From NCBI RefSeq assembly GCF_001748145.1, contig NZ_BCQA01000001.1:310001-374000 (forward strand): DNA of 64,000 nt. Reading direction: 5' to 3'. The translations under genes and the position numbers were made by a program. Positions 8,182 through 15,851 of the stretch are shown here, piece by piece. Below the pieces are notes generated by a model. The model was given only the letters and a program-made list of their open reading frames with translations. It was not told where the DNA came from and searched no databases. Origin of the DNA: Bosea sp. BIWAKO-01 (GTDB lineage: Bacteria; Pseudomonadota; Alphaproteobacteria; Rhizobiales; Beijerinckiaceae). How positions within the stretch are numbered: position 1 is the first letter of the stretch; each line of letters begins with the position of its first letter.

Positions 8182-9177
8182 TTACTTGACGACCCAGCCT
8201 TCGGCTTCGAAGGTCTTCTTGTTCGCGGCTTCGTCCTTGGCGACGAAATCGGCGAATTCCTTGCCCTTCATGAAGCGGCCGGTCTGCGAGGTGCGGGTGA
8301 TGAACTCCTGCCACTCAGGCGTCTTGCTGACCTTCTCCATGATGTCGGCGTAGTAAGCGACCGCATCGGCGGGGACTTCGGCCGGCAGCCAGACGGTGCG
8401 CGGCATCTGGAAGGTCTCGAGCGGGAGGCCGGCTTCCTTGCAGGTCGGGATATCGCCCCAGCCCTTGCCCTCGAAGACCGCCTCGCCCTTGGCGAGACGC
8501 ACCGGGCTGAACACGCAGAGCGGCTTCACCTGGCCGGCCTTCCACTGGCCGATATTCTCGTTGGGGTTGTTGACGTTGGAGTCGATGTGACCACCGGCGA
8601 GCTGCACGGCGGCTGCGCTGCCGCCCTGGAACGGCACGTAGATCCACTTCACGCCAGCGGCTTCCTGGATCATCGAGGTCAGCGTCTGGTCGGTGTCCTT
8701 CGACTGGCTGCCGCCCATCTTGAGCGAGCCGGGCTTGGCCTTGACCGCATCGATATAGCTCTTGGCATCGGCATAGGGGGCCTGGCCGTTGACCCAGAGG
8801 ATGAACTCGTCCAGCGCCAGCGCCGAAACCGGCGTCAGATCGGAGAGCTTGTAACCAAGCTTGGCGACGTAAGGCAGCAGGTAGGCGTTATTGGTGCCGA
8901 AGATGACGCGGTGGGCGTCGCCCTTGCCGGCGCGGCCATGGATGTAGCCTTCAGCGCCGCTGCCGCCACCCTTGTTCACCACCACGATCGGCTGATCGAA
9001 GAGCTTGTGCTTGGTGATGATCGACTGGATGACGCGGGCAAAATTGTCGGTGCCGCCGCCGGCGCCCGAGGTGACCACGAATTCAACCGGCTTGGTGGGC
9101 TGCCAGGCCTGCGCGGCGGTTGCACCGGCCAGGCTGAACGCGACTGCAATACCAGCCGCAATGCTCGTCTTTTTCAT
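8182..9177 (-). CDS. tctC: Tripartite tricarboxylate transporter substrate-binding protein TctC (Bug family)
   Basis: A 331-residue periplasmic receptor with a clear Sec signal peptide (MKKTSIAAGIAVAFSLAGATAAQA). It has the Bug-family N-terminal lobe (KPVEFVVTSGAGGGTDNFAR), which binds the carboxylate of the ligand, and the central GGSAAAVQLAGGHID motif. AAGGGAG precedes the start. It is transcribed just before tctB/tctA and 64 bp after the pdxA-like gene. Bug proteins bind many organic acids, so the ligand cannot be deduced from sequence alone. Confidence 0.93.
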   Translation of the reverse strand: MKKTSIAAGIAVAFSLAGATAAQAWQPTKPVEFVVTSGAGGGTDNFARVIQSIITKHKLFDQPIVVVNKGGGSGAEGYIHGRAGKGDAHRVIFGTNNAYLLPYVAKLGYKLSDLTPVSALALDEFILWVNGQAPYADAKSYIDAVKAKPGSLKMGGSQSKDTDQTLTSMIQEAAGVKWIYVPFQGGSAAAVQLAGGHIDSNVNNPNENIGQWKAGQVKPLCVFSPVRLAKGEAVFEGKGWGDIPTCKEAGLPLETFQMPRTVWLPAEVPADAVAYYADIMEKVSKTPEWQEFITRTSQTGRFMKGKEFADFVAKDEAANKKTFEAEGWVVK

Positions 9178-9241
9178 TCGTTTCTCCCTTCGTGATTAGA
9201 TGCCGGGCGGCTCATGAAACGGCTGCCCGGCCGCGGAAAAC

Positions 9242-10276
9242 TCAAGCCGCCTTGCGTGCGGCCCTTCCTTCATTCGCCATCTTGATGGCGAGGCTGAGCG
9301 CCGCACGGGTCGCGCCGAGATTGGCGATGCCCTTGCCGGCGATCTCATAGGCGGTGCCGTGCGCCGGCGTGCAGATCGGGAACGGGAAGCCGCCGATCAG
9401 TGTGACACCACGATCGAAGCCGATCAGCTTCATCGCGATCTGGCCCTGGTCGTGATACATCGTCAGCACGGCATCGAAATCGCCGTTCCTGGCGCGCAGG
9501 AAGACGGTGTCGGAGGGGAACGGCCCCTCGACGGTGAAGCCCCTGGCCTTGGCCTGCTTCACGGCGGGCTCGATCGTCTCGATCTCGTCCCGGCCGAAAT
9601 TGCCGCCATCGCCGGCATGCGGATTGATACCGGCCACGGCAATGCGCGGCGGGTTGAAGCCGGCAGCACGCAGATTGCCGTCGGCCAGCGTCAGCGCCTT
9701 GAGGATGCGCTCCTGGCTGATCGCAGCCGCAACCTCGGACAGCGGGATATGCGAGGTGACACGGGCGTTCCACAGACCGTCGAGAATGTTGAACTCGCTG
9801 GCATCGCCCTCATAGCCGATGGCATCGCGCACGAAGCGGATCTCGTCGTCATAGCCGGGATAGGCGAAGCGCATCGCAGCCTTGTTAAAGGGCGTGAAGA
9901 ACACGGCATCGGCCTTGCCGTCCGCGGCGAAGCGCAGGGCGCGACGGAAATTGTCGGTCGCCGCCTGACCACCGGCGAGTGTCGCCTTGCCACGCTCGAG
10001 CGCGGCCGGATCGTGATTGGCAAGATCGATGAAGACCGGCTTCGCCGACTGGGCCGGAATCTCGTCGCCTTCGCCAATGACCAGCACGTCCGGGTCGACC
10101 TTGGCGTCCGCAGCTCCGAGATCGAGCAGGCGCTTGTCGCCGAAGACGACGTAGCGGGCAGACGAGCGCAGATCGGGCTCGAGCAGGATGCGCGCCAGCA
10201 ATTCGGGGCTGATGCCGGACGGATCCCCCATCGCGACGGCTATCGTCGGCAGTGATCCGTTTGCGCGCATGTCCAT
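9242..10276 (-). CDS. pdxA: PdxA-family 4-hydroxythreonine-4-phosphate dehydrogenase-like enzyme
   Basis: 344 residues. PdxA proteins oxidise and decarboxylate 4-phosphohydroxy-threonine; the PdxA2 branch acts on 4-phospho-erythronate or threonate in sugar-acid catabolism. Visible features are the N-terminal AVAMGDPSGISPEL and the metal-binding histidines in TSHIPLSEV, GINPHAGDGG and MYHDQGQIAMK. The first gene of a catabolic operon with a TTT transporter, it is more likely a PdxA2-type catabolic enzyme than a vitamin B6 gene. A DUF1537 kinase, the usual PdxA2 partner, is not present in the window. The ATG at 10276 has GGAG 9 nt upstream; an ATG at 10285 abuts that GGAG and is less likely. 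Confidence 0.88.
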   Translation of the reverse strand: MDMRANGSLPTIAVAMGDPSGISPELLARILLEPDLRSSARYVVFGDKRLLDLGAADAKVDPDVLVIGEGDEIPAQSAKPVFIDLANHDPAALERGKATLAGGQAATDNFRRALRFAADGKADAVFFTPFNKAAMRFAYPGYDDEIRFVRDAIGYEGDASEFNILDGLWNARVTSHIPLSEVAAAISQERILKALTLADGNLRAAGFNPPRIAVAGINPHAGDGGNFGRDEIETIEPAVKQAKARGFTVEGPFPSDTVFLRARNGDFDAVLTMYHDQGQIAMKLIGFDRGVTLIGGFPFPICTPAHGTAYEIAGKGIANLGATRAALSLAIKMANEGRAARKAA

Positions 10277-10357
10277 CGCTCTCATCTCCTACGTGGCCGG
10301 ATGTGATCAGGGCCAGACTTGGCCATCGACCTAGCATAGCCCTCTAAACGCTACAAG

Positions 10358-10375
10358 TATGCTGTATGCAGCATA
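10358..10375. promoter_or_regulatory. Candidate GntR operator (18-bp palindrome) in a divergent promoter region
   Basis: TATGCTG and CAGCATA form perfect 7-bp arms around TATG. The site is almost exactly midway between the pdxA-like start (10276) and the SAF-dehydrogenase start (10451), where it could control both arms. The GntR/FCD gene in the rightward arm is the obvious candidate to bind it. Confidence 0.6.
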
Positions 10376-10450
10376 TCCATCTTGCTATAGGCTGAGCGCA
10401 AAGTGGCGGCCGGTTCAGAGTCGCGACGCGGCGCCCCGGAGGATCTGCCC

Positions 10451-11869
10451 ATGAATTTTCATTCGCTCTACAGCGGCCTCAAGACCCCGATCGAGACCTG
10501 CCTGGTCGGCAGCGGCGGCTTCGGCCAGAGCTTCCTCGGCCAGGCAAGGCGGATCAGGCTGGTCAATGCGCGGATCGCGGTGGACATGACGTCTGAGGGC
10601 GCGGCCCGTGCGATGGCGGCCGCCGGCATCCCCGCCTCCGAAATCGTCGCCTGCGAAACGCCGGCGGAAGCCAAGGCGGCCTGGGCGGCCGGGCACCATA
10701 TCGCCGCCGGGCGTCTGGAGACCGTCATCGACCTGCCCTTCCACCTGCTGATCGAGGCGACCGGCAGCCCGGAAGCCGCAACCCGCCACAGCCTGGCGGC
10801 GATCGAGGCCGGGCGCCATGTCGCGCTCGTGTCCAAGGAAGCAGACAGCGTCGTCGGCCCCGGCCTCGCCCGCCTGGCGCAGGACAAGGGCGTCGTCGTC
10901 ACGCCGGTGGACGGCGATCAGCCGAGCCTGCTGATCGCCCTCGTCACCTGGGCCGAGTTGCTCGGGCTGGAGATCATCGCCGCTGGCAAGTCGAGCGAGT
11001 ATGATTTCGTTCTCGATGCAGCGACCGGTGCGGTGACCTGCAACGGCGTGACCCATTCGCTCCCTGAGTTGCGCGACCATTGGCTGCCCGGTTCGCGTTC
11101 GATCGTCGGCAACGCCGCCGAGCGCGCCCGCATCCTGGGCAGCGCCTTCCCGCTCAGGGCCGTGCCCGATCTCTGCGAAATGACGCTTGTCGCCAATGCG
11201 ACCGGGCTTGGGCCCGATACGCCCGGCTTCCATGCGCCGCCGGCCCGCATTCCCGAAATCGCCGATCTGTTCGCCGAACGCCGCCAGGGCGGCCTGAGCG
11301 CCGGCACGCGCCGGGTCGACGTCTTCCATCACCTCCGCCTGGCGGAAGAAGCGAGCTTCGCCGGCGGCGTCTTCATCGTCGTGCGCTGCGAGGACGATGC
11401 CACCTGGGACATGCTTGCCGGCAAGGGCCATGTCGTCAGCCGCACCGCCAAGACCGCGATGCTGTACCTGCCGCGCCATCTGCTCGGCGTCGAGGCCGCG
11501 ACCAGCATCCTCGATGCGGCCGGGCTCGGCCGGTCCGGCTATGGCGAGGATTATCGTCCGCGCTGGGACCTGGTTGCCGTCGCGGAGCGGGACCTGCCGG
11601 CCGGCACCGTGCTCACCATGGGCGGCCATCACCACAGCATCGACAGCGTCGGCGCCGAAATGCGTCCGGCCGCGGCGCTCGCCGATGACCGCCCTGCCCC
11701 GTTCTACCTGGTTGCCAACCGCAAGCTGGTTCGCCCGGTGGCGGCCGGAGCCGCGATCAAACTCGGCGATGTCGAGATCGATCAGGGCTCGGTCCTGCTC
11801 CAGACCCGACGCAGGCAGGACGAGATCTTCGCCGAAAGCCCGGTGGAGCGCGCAGCTGCGGCGCGTTGA
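10451..11869 (+). CDS. COG4091-type homoserine-dehydrogenase-like oxidoreductase with C-terminal SAF domain
   Basis: 472 residues. An N-terminal Rossmann domain (CLVGSGGFGQSFLGQ, residues about 17-31), a middle region recalling homoserine dehydrogenase (LLIEATGSPEAATRHSLAAIEAGRHVALVSKE) and a C-terminal SAF-like domain (about 370-470: AVAERDLPAGTVLTMGG and FYLVANRKLVRPVAAGAAIKLGDVEI). This architecture occurs in sugar-acid catabolic clusters rather than in threonine synthesis. GGAGG at 10438-10442 is 8 nt before the ATG and selects it over an in-frame start 16 codons upstream. It is divergent from the pdxA-tct operon and followed by a GntR gene, suggesting it oxidises the imported acid. The exact substrate is unknown. 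Confidence 0.8.
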   Translation: MNFHSLYSGLKTPIETCLVGSGGFGQSFLGQARRIRLVNARIAVDMTSEGAARAMAAAGIPASEIVACETPAEAKAAWAAGHHIAAGRLETVIDLPFHLLIEATGSPEAATRHSLAAIEAGRHVALVSKEADSVVGPGLARLAQDKGVVVTPVDGDQPSLLIALVTWAELLGLEIIAAGKSSEYDFVLDAATGAVTCNGVTHSLPELRDHWLPGSRSIVGNAAERARILGSAFPLRAVPDLCEMTLVANATGLGPDTPGFHAPPARIPEIADLFAERRQGGLSAGTRRVDVFHHLRLAEEASFAGGVFIVVRCEDDATWDMLAGKGHVVSRTAKTAMLYLPRHLLGVEAATSILDAAGLGRSGYGEDYRPRWDLVAVAERDLPAGTVLTMGGHHHSIDSVGAEMRPAAALADDRPAPFYLVANRKLVRPVAAGAAIKLGDVEIDQGSVLLQTRRRQDEIFAESPVERAAAAR

Positions 11870-11914
11870 CAGCCTGACGACCCCATGCCGTAACGATGAA
11901 AACGAGGGACGGCG

Positions 11915-12601
11915 ATGACAAACGAAGCCGACATCACCCGGGCCACGCCGGATATCTATCCGCGCATCACCCGGCGCACCCTGCATGACGAGGTCCTGGA
12001 GCGCCTGCGCGACATGATCATCGAAGGCCGGCTCGCGCCTGGCCAGCGGATCAACGAAGGGCAGGTCGGCGCCCAGCTCGGCGTCTCGCGCACTCCACTG
12101 CGTGAGGCGATCAAGACGCTGGCGAGCGAAGGCCTGGTCGAGATCCTGCCCGCCAAGGGCGCGATCGTGCGCCGCTTCACCGACAAGGATCTTGCCCAGA
12201 TCCTGCAGGTGCTGAAGACGCTCGAGCAGCTCGGCGGCCGGATGGCCTGCCAGCTGGCCAGCGACGAGACGATCGAGGCGATCCACGCGCTGCACAGGCA
12301 GATGCTGGAGCTCTATGAAACCAAGAACCGGCTCGAATATTTCAAGCTCAACCAGGCGATCCACAGCGCCATCGTTGCCGCCTCCGGCAATGCGGTGCTG
12401 ATGGAGATGCACGAGACCCTGCAGGCGCGGATCAAGCGGCTGCGCTTCATCGGCAATGAGGGCCCGGTGAAATGGGCCGGGGCCGTGGCGGAGCATGAGG
12501 AGATGATCGTCGCCCTGAAGAAACGCGACGCGGACGCGCTGGTGGACGTCATCGGCCGGCACATGGACTCAACACGGCTGCGCGTCAGCGACGTCCTCTA
12601 G
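11915..12601 (+). CDS. GntR-family (FCD/FadR subfamily) transcriptional regulator
   Basis: 228 residues: an N-terminal winged helix (HDEVLERLRDMIIEGRLAPGQRINEGQVGAQLGVSRTPLREAIKTL, about 25-70) and an all-helical FCD ligand-binding domain (about 95-220) with the LNQAIHSAIVAASGN metal-site helix. These regulators usually repress neighbouring catabolic operons and sense a carboxylate. It lies 45 bp after the SAF dehydrogenase, in the same operon, and the palindrome at 10358-10375 is a likely target. Confidence 0.93.
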   Translation: MTNEADITRATPDIYPRITRRTLHDEVLERLRDMIIEGRLAPGQRINEGQVGAQLGVSRTPLREAIKTLASEGLVEILPAKGAIVRRFTDKDLAQILQVLKTLEQLGGRMACQLASDETIEAIHALHRQMLELYETKNRLEYFKLNQAIHSAIVAASGNAVLMEMHETLQARIKRLRFIGNEGPVKWAGAVAEHEEMIVALKKRDADALVDVIGRHMDSTRLRVSDVL

Positions 12602-12678
12602 GCTCAGGCCCGGCGCTCGGAACCTCCGGGCGGATTGCAGGTTACCCCTTACGGGCCCGGCACATTCGCGAGGAATTG

Positions 12679-13176
12679 ATGAGAGCAGTCCTGCTTGCCC
12701 TGGTGGCACTGGCGTTTTGCGTTTCCCATGCTCCGGCACAGGAGCCGCTCCAGGCCGATGAATTCGTCAAGAAGGCCGCGATCTCGAACATGATGGCGAT
12801 CGAGCTCGGCACGCTCGCCTTGCAGAAAAGCTCTTCGCCCGAGATCAAGGCCTTCGCTCATCAGGCGGTGAACGACCGCACGACCGCCGGCACCGGCCTG
12901 CGCCAGATCGTGGCGAAGCGTTCGGGCATCGCCCTGCCCGAGCGGCCCGACCAGGCGCATCAGGACATCCTGCGCCAGCTCGGCGACAAGCAGGGGCCTG
13001 AGTTCGACCGCGCCTATGTCGCCGCGCAGAAGCAAGCCCAGGACGAGGCGATGGCGCTTTTCTCAGGCTATGCCCAGACTGGCTCGGATGCCGAACTGAA
13101 GGGTTTTGCCAGCAAGAGCTTGCCGCTCCTGCAAGCCCAGGGTGAGCTGACCCGGAAACTGCCGGGTGCCGACTGA
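12679..13176 (+). CDS. DUF4142 domain-containing exported protein
   Basis: 165 residues with a signal peptide (cleavage expected after HAPAQ) and one helical DUF4142 domain (about 28-160) of ferritin-like appearance: DEFVKKAAISNMMAIELGTLALQKSS, then IKAFAHQAVNDRTTAGTGL. Family members are periplasmic and often linked to stress; the biochemical role is unknown. TTG at 12676 directly precedes the ATG; the ATG is preferred because AGGA lies 4 nt upstream of it and only 1 nt upstream of the TTG. Confidence 0.85.
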   Translation: MRAVLLALVALAFCVSHAPAQEPLQADEFVKKAAISNMMAIELGTLALQKSSSPEIKAFAHQAVNDRTTAGTGLRQIVAKRSGIALPERPDQAHQDILRQLGDKQGPEFDRAYVAAQKQAQDEAMALFSGYAQTGSDAELKGFASKSLPLLQAQGELTRKLPGAD

Positions 13177-13271
13177 GGCGCACGCGCGAAGGCACGTCGT
13201 CGTATCGAACCTCTTCGCCCGGCCCAAGACCCGGCGCGCCCCTTGCGCGAATTCGTAGGAAGAGCCGGGCA

Positions 13272-13805
13272 CTAGCCCCGGAGCCTGGTGTCGAGTTCAC
13301 GGAGGAAATCTCCCATGCGGCCTCGACCGGCGGGGACGTTGGGCATGCGCCGCAAGACGTCGCGAACGGCCGGAGGCGCGTGTTCCAGGGCCCAGCCCAG
13401 CTGCTCATTGCCGACCGTCTCGTCCTCTCCCGCTGCGATTTCCAGGGCCCGGGCCTGATGAGCCGCCGAGCCGAGGATGTGCCTGACCTGGTGCGGGCTG
13501 GCCTTGGGGTGCAGATACGCGGCCGCGGCCGCGAGACTGGCGGCCCGGGCGGCATCGGAGGCGGCAGGATCCTGCGTTTCGCGAGCGGCCGCATGCGCCG
13601 CCCAGGCAAGAGAACGCAACTGAGCCGTCCGCTTGCCGCCTTGGGCAAAGGCCTCCGCGCCTTCGATCGCGTCCCGCGGACGACGATCGGCGGGATACCT
13701 GGATTCGAAGAGCGACAGCGCCTGCCTGGCGCAGCTTGCGGCATAGAGTGTGATCTCGCGCAGCTCGTTTTCTCCGAGCTCCATCGCAGTCACGTCGTCA
13801 TCCAT
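13272..13805 (-). CDS. Imm5-like domain protein (orphan 'putative immunity protein' family)
   Basis: 177 mostly helical residues. The pattern CARQALSLFESRYPADRRPRDAI, then AEAFAQGG and LRSLAWAAHAAARE, then AARAASLAAAAAYLHP, matches the Imm5-like family, often annotated as putative immunity protein. No polymorphic toxin, contact-dependent inhibition or type VI gene lies nearby, so a housekeeping or orphan-immunity role is possible. It is convergent with the DUF4142 gene. Start support is modest (AAAGAG about 9 nt upstream). The family recognition is from memory of the motif order. Confidence 0.6.
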   Translation of the reverse strand: MDDDVTAMELGENELREITLYAASCARQALSLFESRYPADRRPRDAIEGAEAFAQGGKRTAQLRSLAWAAHAAARETQDPAASDAARAASLAAAAAYLHPKASPHQVRHILGSAAHQARALEIAAGEDETVGNEQLGWALEHAPPAVRDVLRRMPNVPAGRGRMGDFLRELDTRLRG

Positions 13806-13990
13806 CTGTCGGCTCTTTGGCGATGCGCGCGAACGGACCCCATCGATCGGACGGATGTCACGTTTGAAGCCCTTGCCGTCTCTCGCGGCACCCCATTCTC
13901 GGCCGGTCTCTTGGCTTCGCTCAACGTCTCAACCGCACATGTCTCGTAACCTGCACGTTATTCCAAACCTGAATCGATCAATCCCAAGGG

Positions 13991-14452
13991 TTAAGTGAGC
14001 GTCTCACGTGCCATTTCAATTTGCGTCTTCACGGAATTGGCAATGAAGCACTGTTCATGCGCCAAGTGGTGCAGTTCCGCCTGCTTTGCGGCAATTGGTG
14101 GCTCCCCGGCGTAGGCGATGGTCGGATTGAGCTCGACGCGGCTGACGATCATTTTTCCGTCGACCTTCTCCACCACGCCAGTCGCATTGTCCGGATAGCT
14201 CTCCACGACGATCCGTTGGGGCGCCGCGAGCGCGAGAAAGGTCAACATGTGGCAGCTGGAAATCGCCGCGATGTAGGCCTCCTCCGGATCGACGTTGGCT
14301 TCCACAGAATAGGGAAGCGGAACGATATGCGGCGAAGCAGACGCCGGTACGACCTGGCCGCCGTCAAAGCGCCAGATATGCGCGCGGCTGTAACGCTTGT
14401 CGGTGAAGACCGCTCCTTCGCGCTCCCAATGTACCTCAACGGTCATTTTCAT
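13991..14452 (-). CDS. OsmC/Ohr family peroxiredoxin-like protein
   Basis: 153 residues with both active-site cysteines of the OsmC fold (AAISSCHMLTFLALA and LAHEQCFIANSVK). Such proteins reduce organic hydroperoxides through a thiol cycle. The start MKMTVEVHWEREG has AAGGA 7 nt upstream, and its ATG overlaps the TGA of the upstream GntR gene (ATGA, 14449-14452), so the two are translationally coupled. A longer reading 33 codons upstream is only a shadow in the GntR gene. Confidence 0.9.
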   Translation of the reverse strand: MKMTVEVHWEREGAVFTDKRYSRAHIWRFDGGQVVPASASPHIVPLPYSVEANVDPEEAYIAAISSCHMLTFLALAAPQRIVVESYPDNATGVVEKVDGKMIVSRVELNPTIAYAGEPPIAAKQAELHHLAHEQCFIANSVKTQIEMARETLT

Positions 14453-15078
14453 GATCGATCCTTTGTCGGCATGGAAAGAAGCCTTGCCGTCGTTTGAGTG
14501 AGATGGCGGCGAAGATGCTGAGCCGCAGCGCTGAAATCTTGCTTTGCACAAGCAGAAATGATCGCAGCGTGTTCCTCGAAAAACTCGATACGTTCCTGGG
14601 CGCCACGCGTTTGATGAATAGTCGCGCGCCGGGATTCTTGTCGAAGCGTTGTAATGGATTTCAGCAATCGAGTATTTTTACATCCGATGTAGAGAGTAAG
14701 ATGAAAATTCTGATCCAGCTCTTCAATCCGCAACGGATCGTACTCGGCGATCAGCTCATCATTGAGCCTTTCGGCCGTCCGCAAGATGAGAGGCGAGAGC
14801 GACGGGGCCGATTGCTCGAAGGCCGCAACCTCCAGAATAGCCCGAAGCTCGCAAAGTTCAGTCGCCTCCTGTTCTGAGAGGATGGCGACCGCCAGGCTTC
14901 GATCGGGACGCCGCACGACCAAGCCACTCCCCAGCAGCCGGTCCAAGGCCTGCCGGACCGGCTGGCGGCTGACGCCGAAACGCTCGGCGATCGTTTCCTG
15001 CTTGAGAACCGAGCCTGGCGGCAATTCACCGGACTCGATCTCGTCTCGCAGCTCGCTGAAAATCGACTTTGGATCCAT
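14449..15078 (-). CDS. GntR-family (FCD) transcriptional regulator
   Basis: 209 residues: a winged helix (SGELPPGSVLKQETIAERFGVSRQPVRQALDRL, about 17-50) and an FCD domain (about 70-200; ELDQNFHLTLYIGCKN supplies a typical histidine helix). It forms a coupled pair with the downstream osmC-like gene. The ATG lies at the exact centre of a 24-bp perfect palindrome (15066-15089), with no good ribosome binding site in front of it. This suggests autoregulation at the start site or a leaderless or weakly initiated message. Confidence 0.92.
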   Translation of the reverse strand: MDPKSIFSELRDEIESGELPPGSVLKQETIAERFGVSRQPVRQALDRLLGSGLVVRRPDRSLAVAILSEQEATELCELRAILEVAAFEQSAPSLSPLILRTAERLNDELIAEYDPLRIEELDQNFHLTLYIGCKNTRLLKSITTLRQESRRATIHQTRGAQERIEFFEEHAAIISACAKQDFSAAAQHLRRHLTQTTARLLSMPTKDRS

Positions 15079-15089
15079 GGATCCAAAGT
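15066..15089. promoter_or_regulatory. 24-bp perfect palindrome over the GntR start codon (candidate autoregulatory operator)
   Basis: Each half reads ACTTTGGATCCA and its complement; the two TTGGATCC half-sites face each other across the start codon. GntR/FCD regulators bind short palindromes of this kind. Because it covers the start codon, the same sequence could also fold in mRNA and block initiation. Confidence 0.65.
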
Positions 15090-15342
15090 AACTGTCTTTG
15101 AGAGTTGGTCAAGCCTTGATCAGCTGACGAATGTTCCCCGCGGAGCGCGGCGTGCTCGCACCTCCCTCCGGCTCAAGAAACGAAGCGACCAGGGGGCGCT
15201 GCGCCGGCGCACGAGCGCATGTTCTGAAGGTTCGAGGAGCCACCGCCTCACCGCTACCCGCTACGACAAGTGCGCAGACATCGTGCGCTCAGCCGTCCGC
15301 TGCGCAGCAGCGGTCACTTGGTGGGCGATCTGAGTCTCAACC

Positions 15343-15798
15343 CTAAAGCAGGCGGGCATACATGACGAAGACGCCGCCCGATCCGAATGGCCGCTCGTAA
15401 AGCGCGCGCGCCGGCTCATTATCGAGCTCGGTTCCGACCCAGACCTCCTCGCAGCCGAGCTCGCGCCCCCAGGCGAACATGTCGTCCAGCATCCGCCGCG
15501 CCAGGCCCTGGCGCTGCAGCGCGGGGGCAACGGCGACCTCATCGATATAGAGCTCCGTCCTCTTGTCGGGATGGCGATGGATCACGGCGGCGACCTGCGC
15601 CATCACCACACCCTCGTGAAGTCCGACAAGCATCATATGCCCGGGCGAAGCGAGATAGGCGCTGAGCCTTGCCGGATCGACCGGCTCGTCGAAGACATCC
15701 TCGTCGACGCGCTCGAACAAGGCCATGTCCGCAGGGCCTACCCGTCTGATCTCGACGTCCACGATCTGCTCCCCCCGTCCGGCCCGCTTGACAGTCAC
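15343..15798 (-). CDS. GNAT family N-acetyltransferase (AAC(3)-I-like)
   Basis: 151 residues of a single GNAT domain with the acetyl-CoA loop LQRQGLARRMLDDM (about 94-107) preceded by the ELYIDEVAVAP strand. Layout and length recall the AAC(3)-I aminoglycoside acetyltransferase branch, but chromosomal members often have other substrates. It is divergent from the LysR gene of the hydroaromatic operon with about 50 bp between start codons. The N-terminal ten residues are uncertain; a GTG at the codon for VDVEIRR is an alternative. Confidence 0.8.
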   Translation of the reverse strand: MTVKRAGRGEQIVDVEIRRVGPADMALFERVDEDVFDEPVDPARLSAYLASPGHMMLVGLHEGVVMAQVAAVIHRHPDKRTELYIDEVAVAPALQRQGLARRMLDDMFAWGRELGCEEVWVGTELDNEPARALYERPFGSGGVFVMYARLL

Positions 15799-15851
15799 CC
15801 GGCCCTCGCCTCCGCTTGTCGCAAAACAGAATGGGGAAGGATACGCCGGTC

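Noticed and set aside
9242..10276. Assigning the pdxA-like gene to vitamin B6 synthesis
   Set aside because: It is in a transporter/aldolase operon with a regulator and has none of the usual B6 neighbours; a catabolic role fits better.
10415..12562. A 715-codon minus-strand frame opposite the SAF dehydrogenase and GntR genes
   Set aside because: Typical GC-rich antisense frame: its residues are repetitive Arg/Asp/Gly/Gln-rich, it has no family motif, and the plus-strand genes have recognisable domains.
15131..15346. 71-codon plus-strand ORF between the GntR and GNAT genes
   Set aside because: No ribosome binding site, no known family and repetitive Ala/Ser/Arg composition.
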